A stretch of 11,599 nt of DNA, taken from positions 1-11,599 of the forward strand of contig JANSXJ010000088.1 in the NCBI GenBank assembly GCA_024743015.1. The letters run 5' to 3'. This DNA comes from Hyphomonas sp. Its GTDB lineage: Bacteria > Pseudomonadota > Alphaproteobacteria > Caulobacterales > Hyphomonadaceae. The position numbers and the translations under genes are program-made. Under the pieces are notes generated by a model. It made no database searches and was not told where the DNA came from. It worked only from the letters and a program-made list of their open reading frames with translations. Position 1 is the stretch's first letter, and the number at the start of each line of letters is the position of its first letter. Below are positions 5,156 to 11,599 of the stretch, piece by piece.

Positions 5156-6243
5156 CCTAGCAAGTCCTCTGCGCCGTCCTCGCCTTGCTCACGCTCCCAA
5201 CGGCCATAATAGTGCAGGCCGATCCCAATGATCAGCAGGAACAGGAACACCAAGGCGATTGTGTTGGCCGGGTACTTGTCGACAAATTTCACGACCGGCT
5301 CAGCAGCGCCAATAGCAACAGCAGCAGAGCCGCCAGCACCGGCAATCATGCCCTGCTTGCCCATCTCGGCTTTCGCATAGCCCTTGCCTCTACGGCTCTC
5401 CTCAATCGGCTTTACAGTGATGTTTCCAGCCTGCTTGTCCTCAGCGTTCAGGTAGTGAACAGACTCCACGGGAATAGCCTTCGTGAGCTTCGTCATGGGG
5501 ACGCCGTAATCGATAGGACGGCCGGTTTTTGCGCTTTCCAGCGACATCGCATTAAGGTCCGATGTCGTCAGCGGAGTTTCAGGCGTTGGGTCAGTAATAG
5601 GTTCGTTCACAGGTGCCCCCTGCTCTGGTTCGAAGATTTCGGGATCTGGCTTGATCAGATCAGGTTTCGGCATGGTGCCATCCCAGCCGAGTACTTGCAG
5701 GAACTCTTCCGGGTCCGTTTCCCAATCGACATTATCGCCAGCGCGCCAGTCTACATTCATGGCAAGCGCAAGCTCAGAGAAACGCCGCCGCCACAGGCCA
5801 AGCATCGGCACGCCTTTGCTCGAAAATGTGCCGTCAATCCATTCCGAGATGATAGCGCTTACAGGTTCACCGGAATTGATCCGCCCCCATAGTCGCCAGC
5901 CGTAAACCTCTGTTGCGCCAAAATTGTAGACCAGTGAGCCCAGCGCATTTGCAAGGCTCGTTGCAATCGGGACGTGGATCAGGTCTTCCAAAACTGGCTC
6001 AACCTCTTCGGCAATATACTTGCGCAAGCGGTCGTAAGCCTCTTGATCTGTCATGGAATCGCCAATCTGAACCGGCGAGCCGTCAGGGCGCTTAATGAAA
6101 CCCGGCCCGTAAGTCAGGGTTCCTTTGACTTCATCGCCTGGCTGAAGCTTTTTCCACGGCTGAAAATCGTCATACGCGATGCGATTTCCGCCTTCCTTGA
6201 TAAAGATAAATTCTTCAAGCCGCTGGTCGGTCAACATCGTCAT
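5152..6243 (-). CDS. Phage lysozyme (GH24-type endolysin) with C-terminal membrane anchor
   Basis: Residues 1 to about 165 match a T4-type (GH24) muramidase. KEGG with catalytic-type Glu17, then YDD (Asp25/26) and LTYGPG (Thr44) correspond to the Glu-Asp-Thr triad. The conserved LVYNFG / WRLWGRINSGE segment and the GLWRRRFSELAL helix follow. It would cleave the MurNAc-GlcNAc bond of peptidoglycan. The spacing between Asp and Thr is longer than in T4 lysozyme (an insertion of about 12 residues). A long Pro/Glu-rich linker (about 190-235) leads to a C-terminal hydrophobic segment, TIALVFLFLLIIGIGLHYY (about 331-349), preceded by a weaker Ala/Gly-rich one, and a charged tail. There is no N-terminal signal, so export must rely on the C-terminal segments or on a holin. 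The ATG at 6237 has better ribosome-site spacing (GGGG) than 6243. It overlaps the upstream gene by 23-29 bases. Confidence 0.85.
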   Translation of the reverse strand: MTMLTDQRLEEFIFIKEGGNRIAYDDFQPWKKLQPGDEVKGTLTYGPGFIKRPDGSPVQIGDSMTDQEAYDRLRKYIAEEVEPVLEDLIHVPIATSLANALGSLVYNFGATEVYGWRLWGRINSGEPVSAIISEWIDGTFSSKGVPMLGLWRRRFSELALAMNVDWRAGDNVDWETDPEEFLQVLGWDGTMPKPDLIKPDPEIFEPEQGAPVNEPITDPTPETPLTTSDLNAMSLESAKTGRPIDYGVPMTKLTKAIPVESVHYLNAEDKQAGNITVKPIEESRRGKGYAKAEMGKQGMIAGAGGSAAVAIGAAEPVVKFVDKYPANTIALVFLFLLIIGIGLHYYGRWEREQGEDGAEDLLG

Positions 6244-7600
6244 GCCCCAATTCTGGAATGGTTACATCAGTGGAATGGTCTTTCCCATTCGGCTCTTGCT
6301 TGGGTTTTTTGTCATCCTTCTTTTTGGGGGCGTATTCGCCCTCCATGAGGATATAATCGATGTGTTCTTGCATCAGGTAAGTCTTGCGGTCTTCGCTCAG
6401 GAAGCCGCGCTCAATGGCCCGGTCAGCGCGCTTCACGTTGCCGTTGCCGTCTTTGTAATAACCCTTGGGCAGCTCAAGGCGGGCATCCATAAGCCGCGTC
6501 AGGCGCAGCTTGACGGCGTTAGGCTCCATGTTGGAAAAGAACGTCCGCATTGTGCCCTTAACTGTGCGTTTTGGCATGCCGTTATTGAGGGCCTTGATGA
6601 TTTTCAGGGACCAATAAGGGCCATCGTCAATCTTGAGCTGTTCGCGTTCGGCTTCCTCTTTTTCCTTGCGGGTTTGCCAGCCCTGCTTCGCGGCTTCAGA
6701 ACGTGTGGGGTCTTTCTGGTCTTTCGCAGTGATAGTCGTCACCAAGGCCCACAGGCCAAAGCTACGAGCGCCCTCGACCACCCACAGCATAATCTCAATC
6801 CAGATGGCTGCCTGACGGGCCTGACGGGCCTGATCTGCGAGAACGGCTTGCTGAGCCGCAGCGCTGAGATTTCCGGTGTTCACCTCGCCGTCAGCCGAAA
6901 CAAGCGCTGTAGCGGACGCTACGCCCGCTGAGAGGGATTCTTCACGCAGGCTTAGCCGGTCCAGCTCTTGCCGGATCTCCTCGCCCCTTGCCCGCATGGC
7001 GCGTTCTGTCTCAGGACCGCGCAGGCCGTCCACTTCCCAGAAGTACTTTCCCTGGCTGATCAGAAGGGCTTGAGCCTCCGCAATCTTCTCGGGTGACTGG
7101 CTGGCCATCAATTGCTGTTCAAGGCGTAAGTCTGCGATGCGAGCCCGCACCCGCTCCAACTCTGCAGGCGTGGCGGCGATTGCTGCATCTCGCGCCGTCT
7201 TCTGGGCTTTCGCCTCGTCCTCGGCAATGCCCGCTTTAGCTTCCAACAGGGCAGCGCTTTGAGCGAACTCAGGGAAGATCAGATGCGCCGCGCGCTTACC
7301 GTTTTGGATGCAGACCCACGCGAGGCCGACGAAGATGATTGTCCCAACCACCTTGCGCAGCCGGTTCTTTGCCAGCATGACGCGCACGAGCGCGACAGCC
7401 GCCAGGAACTCAGCGCCGGTAATAACCAACCCGAACGCGCCGCGAATGACGATCTCAAGCGCGCTTTCAGACTGAGAGCCCGCAATCGCGCCGCAGACGT
7501 TGAAAATCGCGAGACCAATCGTCACGATGACAATCGACACGAACGCAAGAGTTTGCGTCGCGTTCTCTTCGGTCTCACCCCGAAGAAACGGTAATGCCAT
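6215..7600 (-). CDS. Four-helix phage membrane protein with periplasmic coiled coil and peptidoglycan-binding-like motif
   Basis: This 461-residue protein has three N-terminal membrane helices (about 17-40, 49-74, 84-100), a long Ala/Glu/Arg-rich helical region (about 110-265), a fourth helix (about 265-290, IWIEIMLWVVEGARSFGLWA) and a charged C-terminal domain of about 170 residues. Inside the helical region, AQALLISQGKYFWEVDGLRG followed by PETERAM (176-202) resembles the PG_binding_1 repeat (L...G.Y...VDG..GP.T..A). If the N-terminus is inside, 101-264 is periplasmic, which fits a wall contact, and the C-terminal domain is cytoplasmic. A short tandem repeat encodes QARQARQ near 257-263. 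AGGGG precedes the ATG at 7600. The gene precedes and overlaps the lysozyme. I do not recognise the full-length family. A role in lysis control or envelope anchoring is inference. Confidence 0.7.
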   Translation of the reverse strand: MALPFLRGETEENATQTLAFVSIVIVTIGLAIFNVCGAIAGSQSESALEIVIRGAFGLVITGAEFLAAVALVRVMLAKNRLRKVVGTIIFVGLAWVCIQNGKRAAHLIFPEFAQSAALLEAKAGIAEDEAKAQKTARDAAIAATPAELERVRARIADLRLEQQLMASQSPEKIAEAQALLISQGKYFWEVDGLRGPETERAMRARGEEIRQELDRLSLREESLSAGVASATALVSADGEVNTGNLSAAAQQAVLADQARQARQAAIWIEIMLWVVEGARSFGLWALVTTITAKDQKDPTRSEAAKQGWQTRKEKEEAEREQLKIDDGPYWSLKIIKALNNGMPKRTVKGTMRTFFSNMEPNAVKLRLTRLMDARLELPKGYYKDGNGNVKRADRAIERGFLSEDRKTYLMQEHIDYILMEGEYAPKKKDDKKPKQEPNGKDHSTDVTIPELGHDDVDRPAA

Positions 7601-7619
7601 TAAATGCCCCTAAGCTTGC

Positions 7620-8111
7620 TTAGAATACGGCCTGCATCGCCCAGCGCGCTACGATCCAGGCTTTATCCGGATTAGCGAAGGCGGCGATTGTGGCCCCAAA
7701 GAATAGGTAGTTTGAGTATCGAACCGCCAGACGGCGAGCGATATGAACTTTCGGCGCTATCGAGCCGTCAGGGTTCTCAATATAGCCGGAGCGTTCCAGC
7801 TTCTTTTGGAAATCCTCTTCGTTCTGAGCGAGGATGTCCTTCATCTTGACTTCAACTAGCTTCTCAGTACCGGGAACCGCAGCCCGAAACGCTTCGTTGA
7901 GGTCTTCCTTATAGCGCATCTGAACACGCTCAGCCTCTTCACGGGCCGTTGCTTCGCGCTTGTCCATCATGTCACGGATGGTGATTATAATGTCGTGTTG
8001 CGCCTCTCTGAGATCTTCTTTTGTAGCGCAGTGATCGAGTTGAGATTTCAACCAGCCTAGCTGCTCAAGGGCTCTGGCTGTGTCGTTGAACGGGTAAGAA
8101 CTGTCAGGCAC
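7620..8111 (-). CDS. Coiled-coil hypothetical phage protein (163 residues)
   Basis: I do not recognise this protein. Most of it (about residues 10-110) is charged and helical, with heptad-like stretches (MDKREATAREEAERVQMRYK), so a coiled coil is likely. The C-terminal 35 residues are more hydrophobic (YLFFGATIAAFANPDKAWIVARWAMQAVF) and might associate with a membrane, but are interrupted by Asn-Pro-Asp-Lys, so a classic transmembrane helix is unsure. It starts with GTG, overlapping the upstream stop as TAGTG, with GAGG seven bases before it, so it is translationally coupled to the 171-residue gene. A small palindrome CTAAGCTTGCTTAG (7610-7623) spans its stop codon. The pairing of the two adjacent coiled-coil genes suggests a joint structural or lysis-regulatory role, which is inference. 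Confidence 0.65.
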   Translation of the reverse strand: MPDSSYPFNDTARALEQLGWLKSQLDHCATKEDLREAQHDIIITIRDMMDKREATAREEAERVQMRYKEDLNEAFRAAVPGTEKLVEVKMKDILAQNEEDFQKKLERSGYIENPDGSIAPKVHIARRLAVRYSNYLFFGATIAAFANPDKAWIVARWAMQAVF

Positions 8112-8626
8112 TAAACAGCCTCAAATACGTGATGCTTGATCCAGTCCAGTTCGCCTTGAAGCTTGGCGTGTTTCGACCGCTCCGCATCGGTGGCAAGGTT
8201 CATCATAATCTTCTGAGTCAACTCGTTGTACTTGTCCCACAAGGCTTTTGCCTGATCAGCATATGGTCTGTCAGCCTGGAAAAGGTCTGCAATGCCCTCA
8301 GGAGGCTCCTCTGACACTTCCAACGGATCAGCAGGCCGCTCATCCAGCTTGGCCTTTGTCTCTTCCATCTGGTCGAGCATAGCGGCTGCGGGGTGCGGCT
8401 CAGGGGCATTGCTCAGGCCAGCAAGGGCCTCCTCCAGCGCCAACAGGCGACCATGCAGGGACTCAAACGCGGCAATCGGATCACCGGAGAAGAACTGACG
8501 AAACGATAGCTCCTGTCGTTCAACCTCTGCGTCGGCAAGCGCCCTGTCTTTTTCACCCATTTCGCAATGCGGAACGGAAGCCGCGCGCTCGGAAATCTTA
8601 GCGCCCCCTACAGACATATTATCCAT
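8111..8626 (-). CDS. Coiled-coil hypothetical phage protein (171 residues)
   Basis: No family recognised. The protein is acidic and largely helical: a helix with LHGRLLALEEALAGL at about 58-72, a Pro/Glu-rich stretch in the centre (PLEVSEEPPEGI), and a second helical part ending in DWIKHHVFEAV. No membrane segment, signal peptide or catalytic motif is visible. Its ATG overlaps the sulfotransferase stop as TGATG, and a GGGA ribosome-site-like sequence precedes it. Its stop overlaps the next start. Position after the tailspike and sulfotransferase would fit a tail-assembly chaperone-like or virion accessory protein, but this is only positional inference. Confidence 0.65.
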   Translation of the reverse strand: MDNMSVGGAKISERAASVPHCEMGEKDRALADAEVERQELSFRQFFSGDPIAAFESLHGRLLALEEALAGLSNAPEPHPAAAMLDQMEETKAKLDERPADPLEVSEEPPEGIADLFQADRPYADQAKALWDKYNELTQKIMMNLATDAERSKHAKLQGELDWIKHHVFEAV

Positions 8627-9282
8627 CAGCGGTCCCTTTCTCTAATCGCGTAATCGTATAACTGGCGGTCAAAATGAACGAATGGCTCTAGCTCGCGAGG
8701 CAACTCGTCAAAGATTGGCTCAGTGCGTCTTTTATTGTCCGCCCGCACCTCCGGGCACGGCGCACCCAATTGCTCGAATAATCGCGCCGTATCCTCTGCA
8801 AAGCTCTCATTGAACAGGACGCAATCAAGCGTGAGGACATTCGCTTTTGCTTCGTCCAAATGATCTTCTGTGACAGCCCCGCAGACAGGGGACGAACACA
8901 GATAGCGCACCAGCAGGTTATCACATTGAGCCATGACTGCCGGGTGCCGCAATGTGTATTCATCCGGCTCAAACCCATCGCGGATCATGCTCGCGAACAG
9001 ATGCCCGAGCTTGTGATAACGAGCCTCGCCTCGTCGCCCGTAATGGTGCTGGATCTCTGAGCGCAGCCGACTTGTCGGATCGCGCAGAATAGCAAACACT
9101 TGATGATCAGATGGAACTTGTCGAAACGTCCTATGTCCTGACTTGATCCGGGCCGTCTCCGAGTTCTCAACCTGCTGATGGTTTTGGAACTCTTCCCCAA
9201 ATGCTTCCGACAGCATGGCGTTCAGGCTCGATCCTGCCGTCTTTGGAATGTGCAGATGAAACCACATGCGACTTGCGGGCAT
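8626..9282 (-). CDS. Sulfotransferase family 2-like enzyme (PAPS-dependent), phage-encoded
   Basis: This 218-residue protein carries both cofactor motifs of sulfotransferases. The 5'-phosphosulfate loop HIPKTAGSSL (residues 11-20) has Lys14 as the expected catalytic or PAPS-contacting residue. A 3'-phosphate-binding motif, FAILRDPTSRLRSEIQHHY, starts near residue 63, with Arg67 and Ser75 in the usual places. The SGH at 48-50 also fits the Sulfotransfer_2 pattern. Such enzymes move sulfate from PAPS to hydroxyl groups, usually on carbohydrates, in the cytoplasm here because no signal or membrane segment is present. It is about the minimal length for the fold. The ATG overlaps the tailspike stop (TAATG) and its stop overlaps the next start (TGATG). 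Substrate unknown; a surface glycan or lipid-linked precursor is the likeliest guess given the neighbouring tailspike. Confidence 0.85.
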   Translation of the reverse strand: MPASRMWFHLHIPKTAGSSLNAMLSEAFGEEFQNHQQVENSETARIKSGHRTFRQVPSDHQVFAILRDPTSRLRSEIQHHYGRRGEARYHKLGHLFASMIRDGFEPDEYTLRHPAVMAQCDNLLVRYLCSSPVCGAVTEDHLDEAKANVLTLDCVLFNESFAEDTARLFEQLGAPCPEVRADNKRRTEPIFDELPRELEPFVHFDRQLYDYAIRERDR

Positions 9283-11522
9283 TAGGCTCTGTGCTGAACC
9301 TCAACCATATAGCCCTCAAGCGTGATCGTATCGCCTGAATTTCCGAGTGCGCAGGTAATGGTAATGTCTGTATCCGTTGACGTATCAACCGCCGCCGTCG
9401 CAAGTGCGCCGCCTGATGTGGAGAATGAGTTCCCCGTGGTTGCGGGCGAGCTGGCAACCTGACTGGACTCGCTATTGCGGTTAATCACAGTCCGCTGAAT
9501 GCCCATCGTCAGAGTGTTGGCAAGGTTTACGTTTTGCACGACTGTCCCACCAAACCGAACCAAACAGCTTTTGGCGTTCGCGTTATTGCTGCTCATCGTC
9601 CACATGGTTGTGATGCGGCAAATCCCGTTTTCGCCCATGAGCCCGGCAGGGATTGTAATCGTGGCAAGGGTTGTCTCAGTAGTGTCACCTGTATGCGAGG
9701 CCGCAGCCCCGGATGATGCCAGCAATTGCCATGTGCCAGTCGGACCAAAGATGAGCGGGATCGTGCCGAGATAGCCGCTTTTCTCTGCTGTGCCCGCGGT
9801 CGTATATGTAACCAGCGTGGCCGCATTGACATTACTCGTCGGAAAAGGCGTCGTTACCGTGTCAACGTGAATGTCATTGAAATAGTGGGCATCTCCAGCC
9901 GCTGCGAACGTCCAGACATCGCCAATCCCTTCATAGACCTCATTCACGAAACGGCAGTTACCGTGTGTATAGACAACGCTATCAAGCGTCACATTATCGA
10001 ATGAGTACGCTTTTTGCTGGTCAAGCGCCCAATCCTTGAGGCGATAGCTGTTGTTCCAGAGGTGCGTATCTGTCGTGCCCTGGAAAACAATAGCCAAAGC
10101 ATTAGCGCCCGCCGATGTCGTCTCGTTCACAAGATCCGTCAGACCCCAATCTTCAAACAGGCAATCATGAACGAGCCCTTTTGTCGGACCCCGGAAGCGC
10201 ACCATATTTGCCGTGCATTTCTTGAACGTGACGCCCTCAACGTGAATCCATTGCGCAGGGCCAATATAGACGCTTGAAACCTCTGAGGAGACGATACCGC
10301 CGACACATAGCTCGATTATACCGCCCTGCACATGAATACGCGACATCTCACGCTTCGGCGCAATTGCCTGATTGCAAAAACAGAAATGATTATCAACGAG
10401 CGTCAGGAGATCCCCATCCCCGCCAGACCCAACTGTGTTGTTCCCGCCAGGATAAACGCCCGCATCATTGAAGCCTTGAATATAGTTCTTATCGACTAAA
10501 CCCGGCCCGCAATTGACCGTGGTTAGGCCAGAGTCCGCATTGCTGTTCGTCGGGTCAGTCCCGCCATACAGGACATTTTGCGAAACCCGCACCCGCTTGA
10601 ACGCTGTAAGCGCAATCGCTGTACACTCTTGCGTTGCCCCTGTTGAACTTCCTGCTGAGCAGTCAATTTTAAGCCCCTCGATGTGAATGCCCACATCTAT
10701 CGGCTCATCAGGTGAAGCATTGCTTGCAAGCAGATCCAATACTGGAACATTCTGACCAGTCCCCGCCTTCAGGACGGGCAAGCCGCGCCCGATGATCCGG
10801 ATCTCTTCTGAAAAGCTGGTCTTCTGACACGAGCCGTTGAACAGGAATGTATTATCCGTTCCGACACCGTGGACAATCAAATCACCGCCGCCAAGATCTT
10901 CGATCAGCTCAAGCGCAAGCAGGAACTTGGCATTCTGCCCTGTCGTTACGCCAGTCGGGTCAACGTCCCACCACATGATTGAGTATTCGGCTTTGTCCAC
11001 GACACGCACCCATGCGCCGCTAGCCCCTGTCGTATCACTTGAAGGCGCAACATAGACCGCTTTGTCTGTGTCCACCGTGACCAGTGCGGAGACGTCTGAA
11101 GATACCCAGCGGAATAATCCAGAATACCCGTCGCCTGCAGATGTGCGACCGAGGCAAAAAACAGCGTCTTCAGCATCATCGCCCGTGAGGGATTGAAGCT
11201 CTGTGAGCGTGTCTACTATGATGTAGGAATCTGTTGTTTCTGCGCCCGCGCCGCTCGCCCGAGAATAGCTTGCATAGGTGGTCGCATCATCGGCTGACTT
11301 GATCTCGATGTCATAGGCCAAAAGCGGCTGAAGGTAAGCTGTGTAATAACCTGCTGAATCCGCGATAACCGGATTGGCCGCGGGCGTAGTCAGCTCCGCA
11401 TCAGTGTATGCGGCCTGCAGTGTCAAGGTTCCACTTTTGTAGAAGTAGATCTTGGCCCCTGAAACAGGCTGGCCGTTGCTGTCTTCTACTTGGCGGGTTT
11501 CTACGATTCCATCGAAAGCGAT
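9282..11522 (-). CDS. Phage tailspike / tail fibre protein with right-handed beta-helix
   Basis: The N-terminal segment, including 32 residues upstream of the first TTG codon, reads VEDSNGQPVSGAKIYFY, then SGTLTLQAAYTDAELTTPA and NPVIADSAGYY. That is the virion-attachment domain common to many tail fibres. Next comes a short spacer and a pectate-lyase-like beta-helix, opening with the DVDPTGVTTGQNAKFLLALE type of entry motif and continuing through repeated strand-turn units (IHIEGLKI, VLYGGTD, KNYIQGFND, IEGGI-like turns). The last 170 residues form a separate beta-rich, jelly-roll-like domain (SHTGDTTETTLATITIPAG) likely for trimerisation or receptor binding. The product is about 746 residues. 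No ATG, GTG or TTG exists in frame upstream of 11426; ATC at 11522 sits five bases after GGGAGG and is the best-placed start. Probably binds or degrades a host surface polysaccharide. Confidence 0.85.
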   Translation of the reverse strand: MAFDGIVETRQVEDSNGQPVSGAKIYFYKSGTLTLQAAYTDAELTTPAANPVIADSAGYYTAYLQPLLAYDIEIKSADDATTYASYSRASGAGAETTDSYIIVDTLTELQSLTGDDAEDAVFCLGRTSAGDGYSGLFRWVSSDVSALVTVDTDKAVYVAPSSDTTGASGAWVRVVDKAEYSIMWWDVDPTGVTTGQNAKFLLALELIEDLGGGDLIVHGVGTDNTFLFNGSCQKTSFSEEIRIIGRGLPVLKAGTGQNVPVLDLLASNASPDEPIDVGIHIEGLKIDCSAGSSTGATQECTAIALTAFKRVRVSQNVLYGGTDPTNSNADSGLTTVNCGPGLVDKNYIQGFNDAGVYPGGNNTVGSGGDGDLLTLVDNHFCFCNQAIAPKREMSRIHVQGGIIELCVGGIVSSEVSSVYIGPAQWIHVEGVTFKKCTANMVRFRGPTKGLVHDCLFEDWGLTDLVNETTSAGANALAIVFQGTTDTHLWNNSYRLKDWALDQQKAYSFDNVTLDSVVYTHGNCRFVNEVYEGIGDVWTFAAAGDAHYFNDIHVDTVTTPFPTSNVNAATLVTYTTAGTAEKSGYLGTIPLIFGPTGTWQLLASSGAAASHTGDTTETTLATITIPAGLMGENGICRITTMWTMSSNNANAKSCLVRFGGTVVQNVNLANTLTMGIQRTVINRNSESSQVASSPATTGNSFSTSGGALATAAVDTSTDTDITITCALGNSGDTITLEGYMVEVQHRA

Positions 11523-11523
11523 G

Positions 11524-11533
11524 TCAGCCTCCC
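11524..11533 (-). promoter_or_regulatory. Ribosome binding site of the tailspike gene (GGGAGG)
   Basis: Directly after the upstream stop codon the minus strand reads GGGAGGCTGAC and then ATC. The strong Shine-Dalgarno sequence is spaced for initiation at ATC 11522, not at the TTG 96 bases downstream, and this decides the proposed start. Confidence 0.5.
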
Positions 11534-11599
11534 TCAGTTACTACCGTGATTAGGGTGAAAGTGATGCTCTATCTCTGCTGCCTTTCGGGCAGCCGCAGC
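11534..11599 (-). CDS. C-terminal end of an upstream phage gene (partial)
   Basis: The last 22 codons of a leftward gene enter from the right window edge. The frame is open to the edge and ends in TGA at 11534-11536. The visible residues begin Ala-Ala-Ala-Ala-Arg-Lys and end HPNHGSN, a helical alanine-rich stretch followed by a His-rich tail. The tailspike ribosome site begins immediately after the stop, as expected for the preceding gene of the same operon, so it is probably another tail or virion gene. Nothing more can be said from the fragment. Confidence 0.6.
   Translation of the reverse strand, partial: AAAARKAAEIEHHFHPNHGSN

Noticed and set aside
5185..5892. Long plus-strand frame of 235 residues opposite the lysozyme
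   Set aside because: It is antisense to a clearly homologous GH24 gene, has low-complexity Arg/His/Leu composition, and has no ribosome site.
6800..6840. Short tandem repeat (CTGACGGGC units) as a possible CRISPR or regulatory repeat
   Set aside because: Only two to three units, in frame, encoding QAR repeats in a helical region. No spacers.
6179..6931. Plus-strand frame of 250 residues opposite the membrane protein and lysozyme start
   Set aside because: Shadow of the leftward genes. Its hydrophobic look mirrors charged codons on the other strand, and there is no ribosome site or family signature.
7610..7623. Palindrome CTAAGCTTGCTTAG as an operator or terminator
   Set aside because: Short, spans a stop codon within a continuous operon, and no T-tract follows. 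Function not supported.

Overview
The window looks like the junction between an alphaproteobacterial chromosome and an integrated tailed-phage genome. The gene families and the tRNA-Trp 3' half fit marine Alphaproteobacteria (Hyphomonadaceae-like), but this taxonomic guess comes from protein style only. Bases 1 to about 1937 read as host flank. They hold a retropepsin-like periplasmic protease gene and a frameshifted outer-membrane beta-barrel gene, both on the minus strand. At 1945-1990 there is a tRNA 3' half (anticodon loop, T-arm, acceptor strand and encoded CCA; anticodon CCA = Trp) whose 5' half is missing. That is the scar expected at one end of an element that integrates into tRNA-Trp. 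A second, more decayed copy of the same 3' end lies at 946-972 and shares 27 exact bases with the first. The interval between the copies may be the relic of an earlier integration.

From about 1990 rightwards the sequence is phage-like. Two rightward genes lie just inside the junction: an unrecognised 206-residue protein and an HNH/AP2-type endonuclease. They are followed by a hairpin with a U-tract on the minus-strand side and a small four-cysteine protein. From 11599 down to 3846 all genes run leftward in one tightly packed cassette, with stop and start codons overlapping at most junctions. In transcription order these are: the C-terminus of an upstream gene, a beta-helix tailspike, a PAPS-dependent sulfotransferase, two coiled-coil hypotheticals, a four-helix membrane protein with a peptidoglycan-binding-like motif, a GH24 lysozyme with a C-terminal membrane anchor, a small one-helix membrane protein, an i-spanin-like protein, an o-spanin-like lipoprotein, a tail-anchored small protein, and a secreted-side cysteine-rich protein. 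No integrase, repressor, terminase or head gene is in the window, so this is one end of the element.

The functional logic is host-surface recognition or modification (tailspike plus sulfotransferase) followed by lysis (membrane protein, anchored endolysin, spanins). The most notable points are four. The lipoprotein ORF is entirely double-coding, lying across the end of the i-spanin-like gene and the start of the next gene in three different frames. The sulfotransferase is translationally coupled to the tailspike. The tailspike has no canonical start codon at the position its homologous N-terminus demands. The tRNA-Trp scars lie in tandem.
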